A stretch of 64,000 nt of DNA from Semisulcospira habei (lineage: Eukaryota; Mollusca; Gastropoda; Semisulcospiridae), in the NCBI GenBank assembly GCA_036245525.1, contig BTPG01000005.1, positions 118,974,007-119,038,006 of the forward strand, in the 5' to 3' direction. The notes under the pieces are model-generated. The model made no database searches and had not been told where the DNA came from. It was given only the letters and a program-made list of their open reading frames with translations. Shown piece after piece: positions 31,533 through 42,587 of this stretch; the stretch's first letter is position 1, and the number at the start of each line of letters is the position of its first letter. Position numbers and translations under genes: made by a program.

Positions 31533-33912
31533 GAATAAGAATAAGAATAAGAGTACTTTATTATCTCGAAAAGAGAAATTCGGTTGTGGTACATTTATAA
31601 CAAATAGTACAAACAAGACATAAAAACATTATAGCATAATTATGAACATTTTCTCCCTGCACTTGCACAGCTACAAATTCCAAATGGATAAAGTAAACAC
31701 TACAAAATCTTTACACATAACTCTTAATCATCTCACACAAACATCTTTTATGGACTGAACTGAGCGGCACTTATACATTCACACCCACCTCTACATATTA
31801 TGCATACATAATACGCATGTTTCAACCTAGTCCTAACCCTCACTACTTATTATACAAACATCTCAGTACATTATTACACATTATTACACAAGCTGCATAA
31901 TTAAAGTCTACCATAGTAAAATAATTAGTGGGTAAACACTCAGTAACAACAATCCCAGTATGTCCATGTTCACCACCAAATGAAACACAATATAATCACT
32001 TCTCTAAAATCAACAAGCTCCATTCCTACTGATTGCACAGGTAAAGGGGGATAGGGGGAGGAGTTAGGTTTGGGTATGCGTGGATGTACCTACAGATTGC
32101 TTAGAGTGATGGATTTGGGGATGAAACTGTGCTGTAGTCTAAGTGTTCTAGCTTTGTGCGTGCGGAGTCTGCGGCCAGAGGGGAGGAGTTCATAGAGGTG
32201 GGCAAGGACATGGGATCTGTCTGAAGCTATCCACCTACCCTTTCTCACCACACGCTGTTCATACAGGGACTCCACACTGTTTTGCTTACTGCCAGTCACT
32301 TTGCTGCAGATGTTTACCATTCGTGCCAGGGTGTTCTTGTTCTTCACACTCAGACCTCCATACCAGCACACAGAACCGAAAGTGATGACAGACTCAATAA
32401 AAGAGCAGTAAAAAGTTTGAAGGACAGAGGGGTTCACATTCAGCTTCCTGAGTTTCTGGAGGCAGTAGATGCGTGACTGACATTTCTTGTGTATGAGGGA
32501 GGTGTTTGCGTTAAAGGACAACTTATCATCTATGACTGTTCCAAGATACTTATACTCAGTCACACGCTCAACAGACACATCATCGATCATCAGAACAGGG
32601 ACAGGGGCAGGGTTTCTTCGAAAGTCTATCAGTAGTTCCTTGGTCTTACTCACATTTAGGTCTAGAAATTATCTTTACACCAAACACTAAAACGTTCTAC
32701 TTCTGCAAAGTAAGTCGCATCATTATTGGAGAGATCTTCTAAGGCAGTGTCATCCGAGTATTTTATAAGAAGGGTAGAGTCAGTGCCACTACAATCGTTA
32801 GTGTACAGTGTGAACAGCACAGGGGAGAGAACTGTACCTTGAGGGGCGCCTATGGAAGTGGACCTAAGGGATGAGAGAGCTGTTTGAAAGCGAACTGACT
32901 GGGTCCTATTTACAAGGAAGTTGACAATCCATAGGATAAGCCTTGGCGTCACATTGTAACAGAGAAGTTTTTGAGCTATGAGATATGGTTGTATAGTGTT
33001 GAAGGCTGAAGAAAAGTCTATAAAAAGAATGCGTACAAAAGAGCCAGGTTTTTCTAAATGTGTGTATGCATGGTGCAGGAGTGTGAGTGTGGCGTCATCA
33101 GTACATCTGTTTTGCTTGTATGCAAACTGGAAAGGATCTTGATAGGGCTTGACCTGATCGAGCAGTCTAGAAAGGACAACACGCTCAAAGCACTTCATTA
33201 CTATAGAGGTGAGAGCTACAGGGTGATAGTCATTGAGTGTTTTGGGCTTGTTGTTCTTGGGGACAGGGCAGACTGTAGATGTTTTCCAGAGCCTAGGTAC
33301 AGTGCAATCCTTCAGAGACCAGCTAAACAAACGGCTATAAACAACAGACAATTGACTGGCACATACTCTCAAAACTCTACCGCAAATATTATCAGGGCCT
33401 ACTGCTTTCTTAACATTCAGTTTGCTAAAAAGCTTCTCAACCGCCTTGCCATGGATCTCAAAGTCTTCATCAACATTGCCTGCCACATTTACTTCAAGCT
33501 GGGAAATCATGCTATCTAAATCATCCTTCAGATCATCTTTCTCAAATCTACAATAGAACTCATTCAGTTTTTCAGAAAATTCAGTTTGTTCTTTCATTGG
33601 CATGCTACTGCTACTGAATTTTGATTTATTGTGGCCTGATAAAGTAGTAAGTCCTTTCCATGCATCTGCTAAGCTACCTGTTTCAAACTGTGACTCTACT
33701 TTCTCTTTATACTTTTTCTTAGCATCTAAAATCTGCTTCCTCAATTTATTCTGTACTGCTTTCCTTTCTACTCTGTCTCCAGTCTGAAATGCAACTTTTT
33801 TCTCATTCAATGTGGCTTTGAGAGACTTTGAAATCCATGGTTTGTTGTTGGGATACAATTTCACTGTCTTAGATGGAATAATCATATCTTTGATGATGTA
33901 AAAGATGGCGCG
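31530..33912 (-). mobile_element. 5'-truncated CR1/L2-type LINE inside the Polinton
   Basis: The minus strand encodes an ORF2 without endonuclease. It has a linker (VGPDNICGRVLRV, motif 1), HPVALTSIVMKCFERV, motif A FIDFSSAFNTI, GAPQGTVLSPVLFTLY, and motif C as YSDDTAL (Ser in place of Ala). After a single-base shift at about 32660 it continues LNVSKTKELLIDFRR to a C-terminus at about 32090. The 3' end is a TTATTC-type microsatellite tail at 31530-31555, read on the minus strand. Only one frame break makes it one of the younger insertions here. No target-site duplication is obvious. The left boundary follows GAA of the host gene and the right boundary precedes TTTCCTAAA. Confidence 0.8.
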
Positions 33913-34602
33913 TTTCCTAAACTTAGTCAACTTCATGATGTTACTGTTCCTACTCCTGTAAGTAATGTGCTCTACAGCTTAAAACATGTGGGTAATAAGT
34001 GGGTAATTATTCCTACCCCTGTTCCGCTTGCACCTATTCCCATTGTATGGGACATAAAGTTTGTTTTTATCAGTCCTTATGTTTATTTTACTGATGAAGG
34101 TGCCTTAGTATTTAGAAAAGTTGTTAACTCTGAGCCAATGCTTGTAAGTCTTGTGCCAAGCTATGCCGAAATCAATAGCAGAGAAAAACTAAAACTTCAA
34201 GAGTATGGGAAACGAAGGTATTTTCTTACAAATAGAAAGGGTAGAACAGATACTTCTATTTCATTCGTACCAGCAAATTTTACCATAGATAGAGAAGCGA
34301 CAATAGTTTTTGAAATTCTCATGAGATCTGTGGAAGCTGTGAAAGAAGCAGATATCGCACAGGGAATCAAACTTACGTGGGATAGCTCAGTAGCAGAGTC
34401 AACAAAGGTTGTTATTGCTATTAGAAAAACCAATACAGATTTTGAAGTTTCGAGTAGTGTCCCTGCTGTTAAGGTAGTGATTGATAAAACAACTCTAGTT
34501 TATCTAAGTTTCATTAACCTGGAACACATAGATCTTGTTTCATTTTATTACGCTAGCAAATTGTATACTTTTGAAGAGTTGCAAAATAAATTAGAAGATT
34601 AA
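33913..34602 (+). pseudogene. Polinton gene, 3' part, after the LINE
   Basis: It continues the frame of 31365 with FPKLSQLHDVTVPTPVSNVL. Later segments are REKLKLQEYGKRRYFLTNR, KGRTDTSISFVPANFTIDR, VVIAIRKTNTDFEVSSSV and SFYYASKLYTFEELQ. The part is intact to its TAA at 34600-34602. Beta-rich composition suggests a structural protein; function unknown. The next gene begins 21 bp downstream, so this is a plus-strand cassette of at least three genes. Confidence 0.6.
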
Positions 34603-34622
34603 AAAAATATTTGCCATAAAAA

Positions 34623-35258
34623 ATGCCACCACTGTATCCGCAAATACCACCTGAGCCGCTTGAGCCTATTGCTCCAGATAAAACATTACAGGCAGACTCA
34701 TTCCGTTTAATGAATATTACAGACGCGTTAAAGTATTTGGAAGGAGAACAAGCAAAATACTCCCGGTGCAAAAGATGATATAAAACGGTTTTCAATTCTG
34801 TGCACAACACTTCAATGGCTGTGGGTGTGGTTTCAGCCAGATTATCTGTAGGAGGTATAGCTCTGTTTGCAACGGGAGTGGGAAGTATCATAGGAATTGC
34901 TATTGAAGATGTTGGCCTTGTCACAAGCCTGGCATGCTTTGGTATGGAAGCCCTTAACAAAAGATTTTATACAAAGGTGCAAAAGCATGAAGCCTTGAGT
35001 ACGCTCACTGGAGCTAAGCTGAGCAGTATGAAACTTATTATCAGTAAATCTTTGGAAGATAATAAAATTGACGATCACGAATTTAAGAGAGTCCAGGATG
35101 ATTTGGCCAATTACAAACAACAAAAGTCTGAAATTCAAGATAAGATGTGTAGTCAACCCACGAATGTTGAAGAACTAAAGAAATCTTTTTTAGAGAAAGG
35201 AAAAAAGATAGGCGTAGAAGAAACTATGAAAAAAGTTCAAGAACTTTTAAGCAATTAA
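34623..35258 (+). pseudogene. Polinton membrane-hairpin protein with in-frame TGA
   Basis: ATG 34623 starts MPPLYPQIPPEP, which contains a PPxY motif. The frame reaches 35258 (212 codons) but for an in-frame TGA at 34776-34778. After it come two short hydrophobic segments (VGGIALFATGVGSIIGI and VGLVTSLACFGMEAL). A conserved-looking helical region (KVQKHEALSTLTGAKLSS, SKSLEDNKIDDHEFKRVQ) and a coiled-coil tail follow. Layout and motif order match a common Polinton gene of unknown role. A late-domain-type PPxY in a virus-like particle gene is suggestive only. Confidence 0.65.
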
Positions 35259-35263
35259 CGATA

Positions 35264-35359
35264 GGTTTTAGTAATCCATTAATTTTGTCATACTCTTCAC
35301 AAAGAGATGGCATGCCTGCCTATCTAACACCATCTGCCCCACCACCAGACTATTACTGA
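35264..35359 (+). pseudogene. Possible C-terminal tail with PSAP and PPxY motifs
   Basis: In a frame different from the upstream gene, the tail ends AYLTPSAPPPDYY before TGA at 35357-35359. PSAP and PPDY are the two classic late-domain motifs. It may be the displaced C-terminus of the preceding gene or the end of another frame. Too short to be sure. Confidence 0.3.
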
Positions 35360-35369
35360 AAAAAATGTT

Positions 35370-35660
35370 TTCTTGTTGTCCTTGTAACTTGGGAAATCTG
35401 TCCGAGTAAGTTGTTGACTTGGGTCAAGAACTTATAAGAACTTATATTAAGACACTTGTAAGAACTTGTTTTAAGTCACTTATTAGAACTTGTGACAACT
35501 AACTTATAAGAACACGTGAAGATAACTTTGAAGTTAGTTCGCAGTTGTAAGTGACTTGGAAATTTGTTATCAAGTATCTGTAGGTAACTTTGAAAATTTG
35601 TTAACAAGTGCATGTAGGTAAACTTTGAAAATTTCTTATCAAGTGCATGTAGGTAATTGA
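35370..35660. repeat. Short direct repeats at the right end of the Polinton
   Basis: Three tandem copies of about 33-35 bp (35554-35586, 35587-35620, 35621-35655) share TTGTTA(A/T)CAAGT and GTAGGTA. To the left, irregular ACTTATAAGAACTT and AAGAACTTGT motifs recur. Subterminal repeats are common in large DNA transposons. No inverted partner was seen near 21100. Confidence 0.6.
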
Positions 35661-36115
35661 TAACAATGTTGTTGTTTTTTAGAGTCTAAATCTTTGTTTT
35701 CTACAGCACAGATATCGTTTAAAAGTAGCAATTCGTCTTGATTCATTTTATAATGTAATATAATAATTTTGTTTAAAGAAGTCAATGGCAGCATTAATTA
35801 TTTAGGTGGGGTGGGGATCTGCCTTAATGATCACGGGTTGTCAGCTGATCAAAAAACGTAACTTAATAATTTCTGGAATGCAACTAAAATGGCTAGGTAT
35901 TTAAAACGTTGGTGGGATTTGCTGGAGCGCGTTAGTCTAATTACCGATTTAATTAGAATAATCATTTGATTAGGAAAGGGGTGGTTTGGGAGCCCCATAT
36001 TTCCTATCTCTCCTGTAACTGCTACGAAGGCATTGGGTGACACCTTCAAAAGCCTTGCTTGTGAATGGGTTAACCAAGTTGCGCATTCAGCCATCGTTTA
36101 TGTTAACGATCAGGT
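35661..36115. other. AT-rich non-coding, nothing recognised
   Basis: Possibly the Polinton's outer edge and host flank. No repeat partner, hairpin or gene was supported. Confidence 0.4.
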
Positions 36116-36315
36116 TTAACCCCTTCACAGTTGAGAAATATATAACACCACCCAACTGCAAGAGGTATAGATCCTTGAGTCCCAGCAGTTGCTTTGGGCT
36201 CGTTGAGCCACCTTTGTTTCCACGCCGGTTCGTTTGACGTGTGGCCGTGATATTTGACGTTGAATTTACAATGATTCAAAAACGTAACTGAGTCCGCTGG
36301 CAGTGAAGGGGTTAA
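36116..36315. mobile_element. TTAA-flanked MITE, family B
   Basis: TTAA at 36116-36119 then CCCCTTCACAGTTGAG, and GGCAGTGAAGGGGTTAA ending at 36315. The 200-bp unit matches the length of other family B copies. The left arm CAAGAGGTATAGATCC is present, but the right arm of the stem is largely lost. Confidence 0.7.
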
Positions 36316-36526
36316 TGATGTGTATTATGAAAATGGCTGCCCTATCTTGGCAGATATCAGCCCCATCTGCATCCTGACACTGACGATATCTTCAGGTGAT
36401 TATGTATTCAAGTGTGCAAGCATACAGAATTTGTCCGCCCAGTAAATAGTTTTCATTGTGTACTTCCCACCTTTATATCTCGCGTCTTTTTAGTCTTTCT
36501 CTTACATGCTGCCCGAAGGGAGCAGT

Positions 36527-36583
36527 TAGTTAGTTATTTGGTTTTAACGCCGATCAGGCGACTAAGGCCATCTCATGACGGCC
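36527..36583 (+). repeat. SINE-like dispersed repeat, fragment 3
   Basis: GTTAGTTATTTGGTTTTAAC then GCCGATCAGGCGACTAAGGC matches the start of the copy at 14929-15100. Confidence 0.55.
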
Positions 36584-36699
36584 GAAGGGAGCAGAGTGGA
36601 ATTACATCGTAGGCTATATTGTAATTATATTGGAATTAGTGCATTTTACGTCCGGTCTGATAGTTATCTATTTTAAAACACGAGTCTATACTTTCCCAG

Positions 36700-36757
36700 C
36701 AAAATGTCTTCGGGCCGACTGTGGTCGTTGTGTGCCCGAGGACTTTTGCTTACTGTG
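36700..36757. mobile_element. Family D palindrome fragment
   Basis: GCAAAATGTCTTCGGGC pairs with GCCCGAGGACTTTTGC. This fragment shows the family's outer arms clearly; the GC-rich centre is eroded. Confidence 0.55.
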
Positions 36758-36779
36758 TTGTTGCTAAACCAGTTCACTA

Positions 36780-36954
36780 TTAACCCTTTAGAAGTCGGTA
36801 GCGATTTTTGTCGCGATGATTCCTGCAGGATTGATTGCGACAAAAACCGCTATAACGACAGCCACAGGGTTAGTGGCAACTGAGGGTCTCGTGAGGATCT
36901 GTACCTCTTGCAGTTGGGCGGCGTTCATTTTTCTCGGCAGTGAAGGGCTTAAAA
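36780..36954. mobile_element. Family E MITE with an abutting family B half
   Basis: TTAA at 36780-36783 then CCCTTTAGAAGTCGG. A stem TTTTTGTCGCGATGATTCC pairs with GGATTGATTGCGACAAAAA, and the element ends CAGGGTTAG at 36873. Directly after it a right half of family B (GAGGATCTGTACCTCTTGCA ... CAGTGAAGGGCTTAA) ends at about 36954. Confidence 0.65.
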
Positions 36955-37034
36955 AGACATGAACAGTTGCAACGAGCGCTTGGATGGGGTCGGCATCGCG
37001 TCGAGGGAATAGCCTGGGACCTCAGAGAACTTAT

Positions 37035-37169
<135 letters not shown>

Positions 37170-37309
37170 TCCGCACCGGAAAACAATTCTCATGAAACAG
37201 AAAAACCGTCCACAAATAAATATAGAGCCGGATGCTGGTACAGGGGAGGTAATTAGACAATTCGGTAAAGAACTAAATGGCACTTCCTCCTGCTTCAGCA
37301 GACAGACCC

Positions 37310-37480
37310 CTAGCTAACACTTTTCAGCGTGGCGGGAATGTCGGGTGCCCCGCTTCGCCCTTTTCCCCGCCACGCTTCCCCCTGCTTTCTGTACGCTGCC
37401 CGCCCTGCCGTATGCACGCGGCCCGACCCGCTGCCCGTCCGCTGTCCGACCCGCTGCCCGACCCTGGCACTGCGGTGTCT
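37310..37480. other. GC-rich segment with CCCGACCCGCTGCCCG motifs
   Basis: A GC-rich island with the inverted pair AGCGTGGCGGG and CCCGCCACGCT (about 37327-37376), then three close CGCTGCCCG-type repeats. No gene adjoins, so I do not call a promoter. Confidence 0.4.
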
Positions 37481-37574
37481 ACCCTAGTCAGCATTAAAGC
37501 TGTCAATCACTGTAAAGCTGACCAATGACCGCCTAGCCCGCCTTTTTGGCTCCACTACACTAAACACGGTCGTC

Positions 37575-37680
37575 TGCTAGTGGCATAGATTCACATGAGC
37601 GCTTGACACCTATGTATAAGAAGTATAGCTGGACAAAAGAGGCTCATGGCAATCTATGCCTCTTGCTGCTATATACCCGC
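37575..37680. mobile_element. Imperfect foldback, family B-like
   Basis: GGCATAGATTCACATGAG pairs imperfectly with CTCATGGCAATCTATGCC, followed by TCTTGC as in family B tails. The loop is about 40 bp. Confidence 0.55.
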
Positions 37681-38297
37681 TGATACTTGACTGAGTGACA
37701 AGCTGCTTTTACTAACAAGGTAACAAAAGAGGCGATAGGAAATGGCAGCTGACTGTAGAGACACCTGGTCTAATGTAGAGCTCTCTCAACCACACAAAAG
37801 ACCAGTTAGCAGCTGTTATCGCCCCGGGATGCAGGTGACTTGTCTTCCGAGTGTTAGCTTGGATCTTTAGTGCTTTGTGTAAATAGAGTTGGCGGGGTCT
37901 CTTTATTATAGGTCCGTACTATATAGACAACAAACAATCCCGCATTCAGTCCCTCCCTTTTTCAAGAGACATAGATTCTCACACACCACGACAGTCACAA
38001 GGGATCATTACACTGTAAATCGCTTGCAAGAATAGATTCATTCCGCCGCGCTCTTACGGCCGCAGGGTCTCATGAGTCTGATAATAGATGTCGATTGTTA
38101 CGATATCGACCCTTGATCACACATAGTGCCGTAGGGCCGTCAACCCAAATTGAATAGCAGACATCGGCGTCTAAACAGCGGTGGATTTGAATAGTGATTC
38201 GTCTGCTCTGGCTCATAAAATTTTTTTTACGGAACGTCTGGACATTTTCAGTTACCTAATATCAAATTATTAAACAAAAACATAAAAAATCGCAGTA

Positions 38298-38299
<2 letters not shown>
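37681..38299. other. Non-coding with decayed foldback pieces
   Basis: GAGGCGATAGGAAATGGCAG and CAGCTGTTATCGCC form a weak inverted pair at about 37731-37824. CAAGAGACATAGATTCTCA at about 37964 is a family B scrap. No gene. Confidence 0.4.

Positions 38300-38301
<2 letters not shown>

Positions 38302-38387
<86 letters not shown>
38302..38387. repeat. (CT)n microsatellite
   Basis: About 43 CT units. Confidence 0.95.
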
Positions 38388-38390
<3 letters not shown>

Positions 38391-39377
38391 CGGTTAACTG
38401 CATAATTGTAATAACAAATCGACGAAGTTGATATTTCTTTCTTTTAATTATTTTATCTTCTTTGTAATAGAGTAGCGTGTAGTCATAACATTTATTCTCG
38501 TTTTTATTCAATCACCTTTTTTTTGTGATAATCAGTTATCTTGTACTTTGTATTTATCGACATTATCTCTTATTGACACTTCATACACCAAGGGAATACT
38601 GTCTCTTCCTGTAGTTCTATTTGTGTACAGAACCGTCTTCTTGTTGTTGTTTTCTCCATTTTTCTGTCCCTCTGCACCGAGGTGATCAGGGACTAGCACT
38701 TTTAGCTTTAGTTGACAAACACAACATAAAATATTTACTTCTATCATTTATTTGTTAGTTTTTATAAAATGATTTATAGTGCTCTTCCTTACAACAGCGG
38801 TCTTTATATATAAAAAGGTATAATTTACTTTCCATATTTAAAATCTAGATTAAAATTTAAGATCACTTAAGTAAAAGGGTTAAGAATTGACGAAGGTTAA
38901 AACCAACTTTCTTTTGGCCGGTATCCTGGTCAGACCTGCTGCTTCACTGTTTGTGGATCAGCTGTGTGAATCACACACTGTGTCTGCTGATCTCTACAGC
39001 CTACAGCCAGGTCGTTTGGACCATATTGGACCAGTAATAATATAAAATTAATTAGTTAGGTTTAACTTGGTGTCCCTGGAAACACAACAAGGTAAATCAG
39101 TATTTATTTAAGTCGACGTGAACTTTTAGTATTTAAAAATCCAAATTAAGATTCCAGGATCACCTACATAAAAGAATGTTTAAAAGCAATTCAGATTTCC
39201 GTCATATTTTTTTCGTAAGCTATTTAGGAACGAAGATTCAATAGGAGCCAATATATACAATCCTTATAAAAGATTACGACACAGCGTGTGTGGGCCAGCA
39301 GTCCGGCCCATCAGAGCCTTTACAAATAGTGCGCAGGGACAGTAGCAAATCCGACGCGAATGGGGGTCATCCAATGT
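38388..39377. other. Non-coding, possibly LINE 3' UTR
   Basis: AT-rich sequence downstream (on the minus strand) of the I-type LINE ORF2 stop. The part next to 39378 is likely its 3' UTR. The end of the element cannot be placed because no tail or duplication is visible. Confidence 0.4.
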
Positions 39378-42300
39378 TTAAATCAGACGCTGCAACTGCG
39401 TCGAACTAATTGCAGTATTAATGCTATGTATAATGTTTACATCGGCTGTTTCTAGGAGTAGATCCATATGTTTTACCTCCGGGTGGGAGGCCCTGATATC
39501 CTTAGTCTCGTTGGAGAGGACATCACACTCCAGTAGAGCATGACTGGGTGTGAAGTCCTCCCCACAGATACAAGTGGGATGAGCCCATTTAACCTTCCAA
39601 CTATCAGTACAAAGCCTGTGTATAATTGGGTCTACAACCGGTAGAGTTCTAATGAGATTATTTTTCTTTAATCGATAGGCCAGGACGCGTGGGTACTGGC
39701 AGCTTAGAATTATTTTTTCTTTTTGATAATTTTCAATAATTTGTTTCTTGATTTTAATTTGATTTTCATTTGCAGCGATAGAAAGTGAAATAGGCGGAGT
39801 GCCAAGAACATTTGCGGCACCCATGCGAGCTGCTTTGTCTGCTATCTCATTCCCAAGGATTCCCACATGAGACGGAATCCACTGTAAAGTAATATCTATT
39901 CCTCTTCTCATGAGCTGGTGTATAATATTATTTATTTCTAAGACTATATCTGGACGATTAGCTTTATTTTTTAACTTTAAACTTTGAAGTGCCGCCTGAG
40001 AGTCAGTGCAGATCAAGAACTGATACAGCTGCAACGGCAGGGCCAGCAGATGGTAAAGCGCCATAGTGATGGCTACTAGCTCCGCCGTGCAGATGGAGCA
40101 GTCCCTGCCCAGTCTAAACTGATTAGTTTTTTTCCAAAGCTGTTATAAAAAACCCACATCCAACGTCTCCATTGGAATCAATGGAGCCGTCGGTGTAGGC
40201 TATTAAAGCGTTCGGGTAAGTTGCATCTAGATATTCCAAGGTCAGTACTTTTTGCAGGTGAGGAGCTATTTCGAATCCATTTAGAGTCAGGTATTTTTGT
40301 ACAGAGTCAATTGCTTGTTGAAATAACTTTGCACTGTTATTTTGAATATCCTTTATCTGCTTTGTAACTGTTTTGGTTTTAACAGGTTGCCATATGGCTA
40401 TATCATCTGCATATTGTGATATATGTAGCGGAGAAGCATTAATTTTCTTCACGTTTATTTTCAGATGGTGAGGAAGGTCTGCCATCATAATGTTGAAAAG
40501 AAGGGGAGCAAGGCAGGTACCTTGGGGGACCCCACAGTCGGTCCTGTGGGTTCTAGAATAAGACTGTTTCATTTTAACCTGCTGTGTTCGTTTTAAGAAA
40601 GTTTGGATGTAAACATATATATTGCCTGAAAGGCCAATATTCTTAATTTTCTGAAGAAGTTTACGGTGCCAAACAACATCAAATGCACGTCGAACATCAA
40701 AAAAGCAGGCTATCGTTTTACGTTTTTTTTCTGAAGGATTGTCTTATAGAGGCAGAAAGAGAGTAGAGCTGGTCGGCACATGATCTATTTTTTCGAAAGC
40801 CGGCTTGCTCAATTGGAATAATCTGCTCTCTATCCAAAAAATAATCTAGACGATGTTTTAGTAATTTTTCCATAACTTTACTAAGATGTGAGGTTAAAGT
40901 TATTGGTCGGTATGAGTTTGGTGAGTTACGAGCTTTCTTTGGCTTGGGTATAGGTATAATGATTCCGTGTTGCCAAGCTTGAGGTAGTACCCCTTCACTA
41001 TAACATTTATTCATCAGTTGTAAGATGAGTTCCTTTCCCTCCAAGGGGAGCTTTTTAATCATAATATATGTTATTTCATCGGCGCCTGGAGTGGTTTTCG
41101 TTATCAGAATTTGAGAGAGTACAGTTTCTAACTCACTAAGAGTGAAGGGGAGATTAATAGGGGTATGATTATCTGGAGCGGGATCAGAGTATTCCAGTTT
41201 AGTCTCTTCTGTTATCCTATACAATTTGACCTGCTCTGACAAGCTACCGGTGGAGCTGGTAGCCGCAAAAAGCTCCGCCAAGAGGTCAGCTTTTTCCTGG
41301 TCTGTAGTATACCTACGACCCTCAGAAATCAACGAAACAGGGGAGGGGTTATAATTATTTTTTAATTTTTTAACCAACTTCCAGGCCTTAGCAGTATCTG
41401 ATGGGGAGTGTATTTCTGCTTTAATTTGTGAAGTTATAAAGGCCAACTTGGCCTGTGCTATAGTTTTATTGCAGTCTATGTTGGTTAGCTTCATTGTTCG
41501 ATCGTTCAAAATGGTTCGATGTTTTTTCCAGACATTATAGGCATGCTTTTTGTTTTTAACAGCCAGTGCACATTCTTCATTCCACCAGGAATTTTCCGGC
41601 TTGCCAGCCGGAGTGCCCTTACTGCGAGGGATAGCCTTTTCAGCGGACGCAATGATTAGTTTAGTGAGGCTGGTACATAACGTATTTACGTCCAGTGTGT
41701 CCAGTTTATTTATATTATTTTTAATTAATTGTTGATAAAGGGGCCAATCGGCCTTTTCATATATAAATTTCTCTTTATTTTGAGTGTCTGTTACAGAATT
41801 CACAACGTGAAGATCGAGGTGAATAATGATTGGAAGATGATCACTGCCTAAGGAATCGTCTCCCACCATCCATGTGGACTCTGCAAAGAGGGCAGGGGAG
41901 ATTAGGGTTAGATCTACAGCTGTAGGTTGATGACTAGGTAGGTCAGGAATTCTAGTAAAATGTCCTGTATTGGCAATGAGGAGTTTAGATTTTAAAATAT
42001 CCTCAGCCTGAGTTTTAGCTTTCTTTATTTTACTTTGAGGATCGGCGTACCATAGGGGGTGATGTCACCAAGGACTATCCATCCATCACCCTCCAGGTCG
42101 TCCAACCATTTCATTCCATTTGGGTCAAGTGATTTAGGAGCATAAGTATTTATAATTTTAATTTCTCTGTTGGAATGCGGAAATTTAACTTTAATAAAAT
42201 TGCTATATATTGGTTTGGTAGGATGCAAGGGGACAGGAGAAGTAAAAGATTCATGTATTATTCCAACTTTTATATAAGTAGCGGTATAGACTTTATCATT

Positions 42301-42520
42301 CAAGTGTTTATTAGCTTCTGTTATAGGAGGATAATGATATCCATTTAAGTGTGGGAGTTTAACTTTAGTAGTAAGAGGAGATTGAAGACAGATAATTTCA
42401 GGATTTGCAGTATTTAAGAAATTTATTAGTTGCGGTAACTTTGTATTTAAGGACCTGCAGTTCCACTGAAGTATTTTATTACTGGGTGTAGGTTTTTCTG
42501 CGTTTTTATACTCTTTTATG
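39378..42520 (-). pseudogene. I-type LINE ORF2: endonuclease, RT, RNase H (nearly complete)
   Basis: Minus strand, starting near 42520 with the AP-endonuclease (ILQWNCRSLNTKL). A frameshift at about 42060 sits at the GD motif and the endonuclease ends at SLGSDHLPIIIH. RT motifs follow: TTPGADEITY, SYRPITLTSHLSKVMEKLL, QAGFRKNRSCADQL, FFDVRRAFDVVW, GVPQGTCLAPLLFNIM and QYADDIAIW. RNase H then shows YTDGSID, CTAELVAI, CTDSQAAL and IPSHVGILGNEIADKAA. A C-terminal ICGEDFTPSHALLEC closes it. Frame breaks lie near 42060, 40735, 40570 and 40125. All catalytic acids can be read, so decay is recent. RNase H plus a zinc-knuckle ORF1 points to the I group; the subclade is not assigned. Confidence 0.85.
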
Positions 42521-42587
42521 CTGTAAAAGAATCCAGTTTAAAACCAGTCGCTAGAGAAAGAGTACTGATTTACTATGAAATCAGCAT

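Larger units (their letters stand above)
21100..35660. mobile_element. Decayed Maverick/Polinton (adintovirus-like) element
   Basis: About 12 kb of element DNA plus a 2.4-kb LINE inserted in it. Diagnostic genes are a DDE integrase (21610-22562), a protein-primed family B DNA polymerase (22549-25937, minus), an FtsK/HerA-type packaging ATPase fragment and a capsid-like fragment, together with several conserved small Polinton genes. Neighbouring genes overlap by 14-24 bp, as in compact viral genomes. Every large gene has stops or frameshifts, so the copy is an old, non-functional endogenous element. Terminal inverted repeats are not visible: the left edge abuts a Penelope remnant, while the right edge may end in the short direct repeats at 35554-35655. 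No maturation protease was found; it may have lain in the lost or unreadable 27-28 kb segment. Confidence 0.85.

Noticed and set aside
37310..37480. CpG-island promoter
   Set aside because: GC-rich with short repeats, but no gene or transcript start signal adjoins it.
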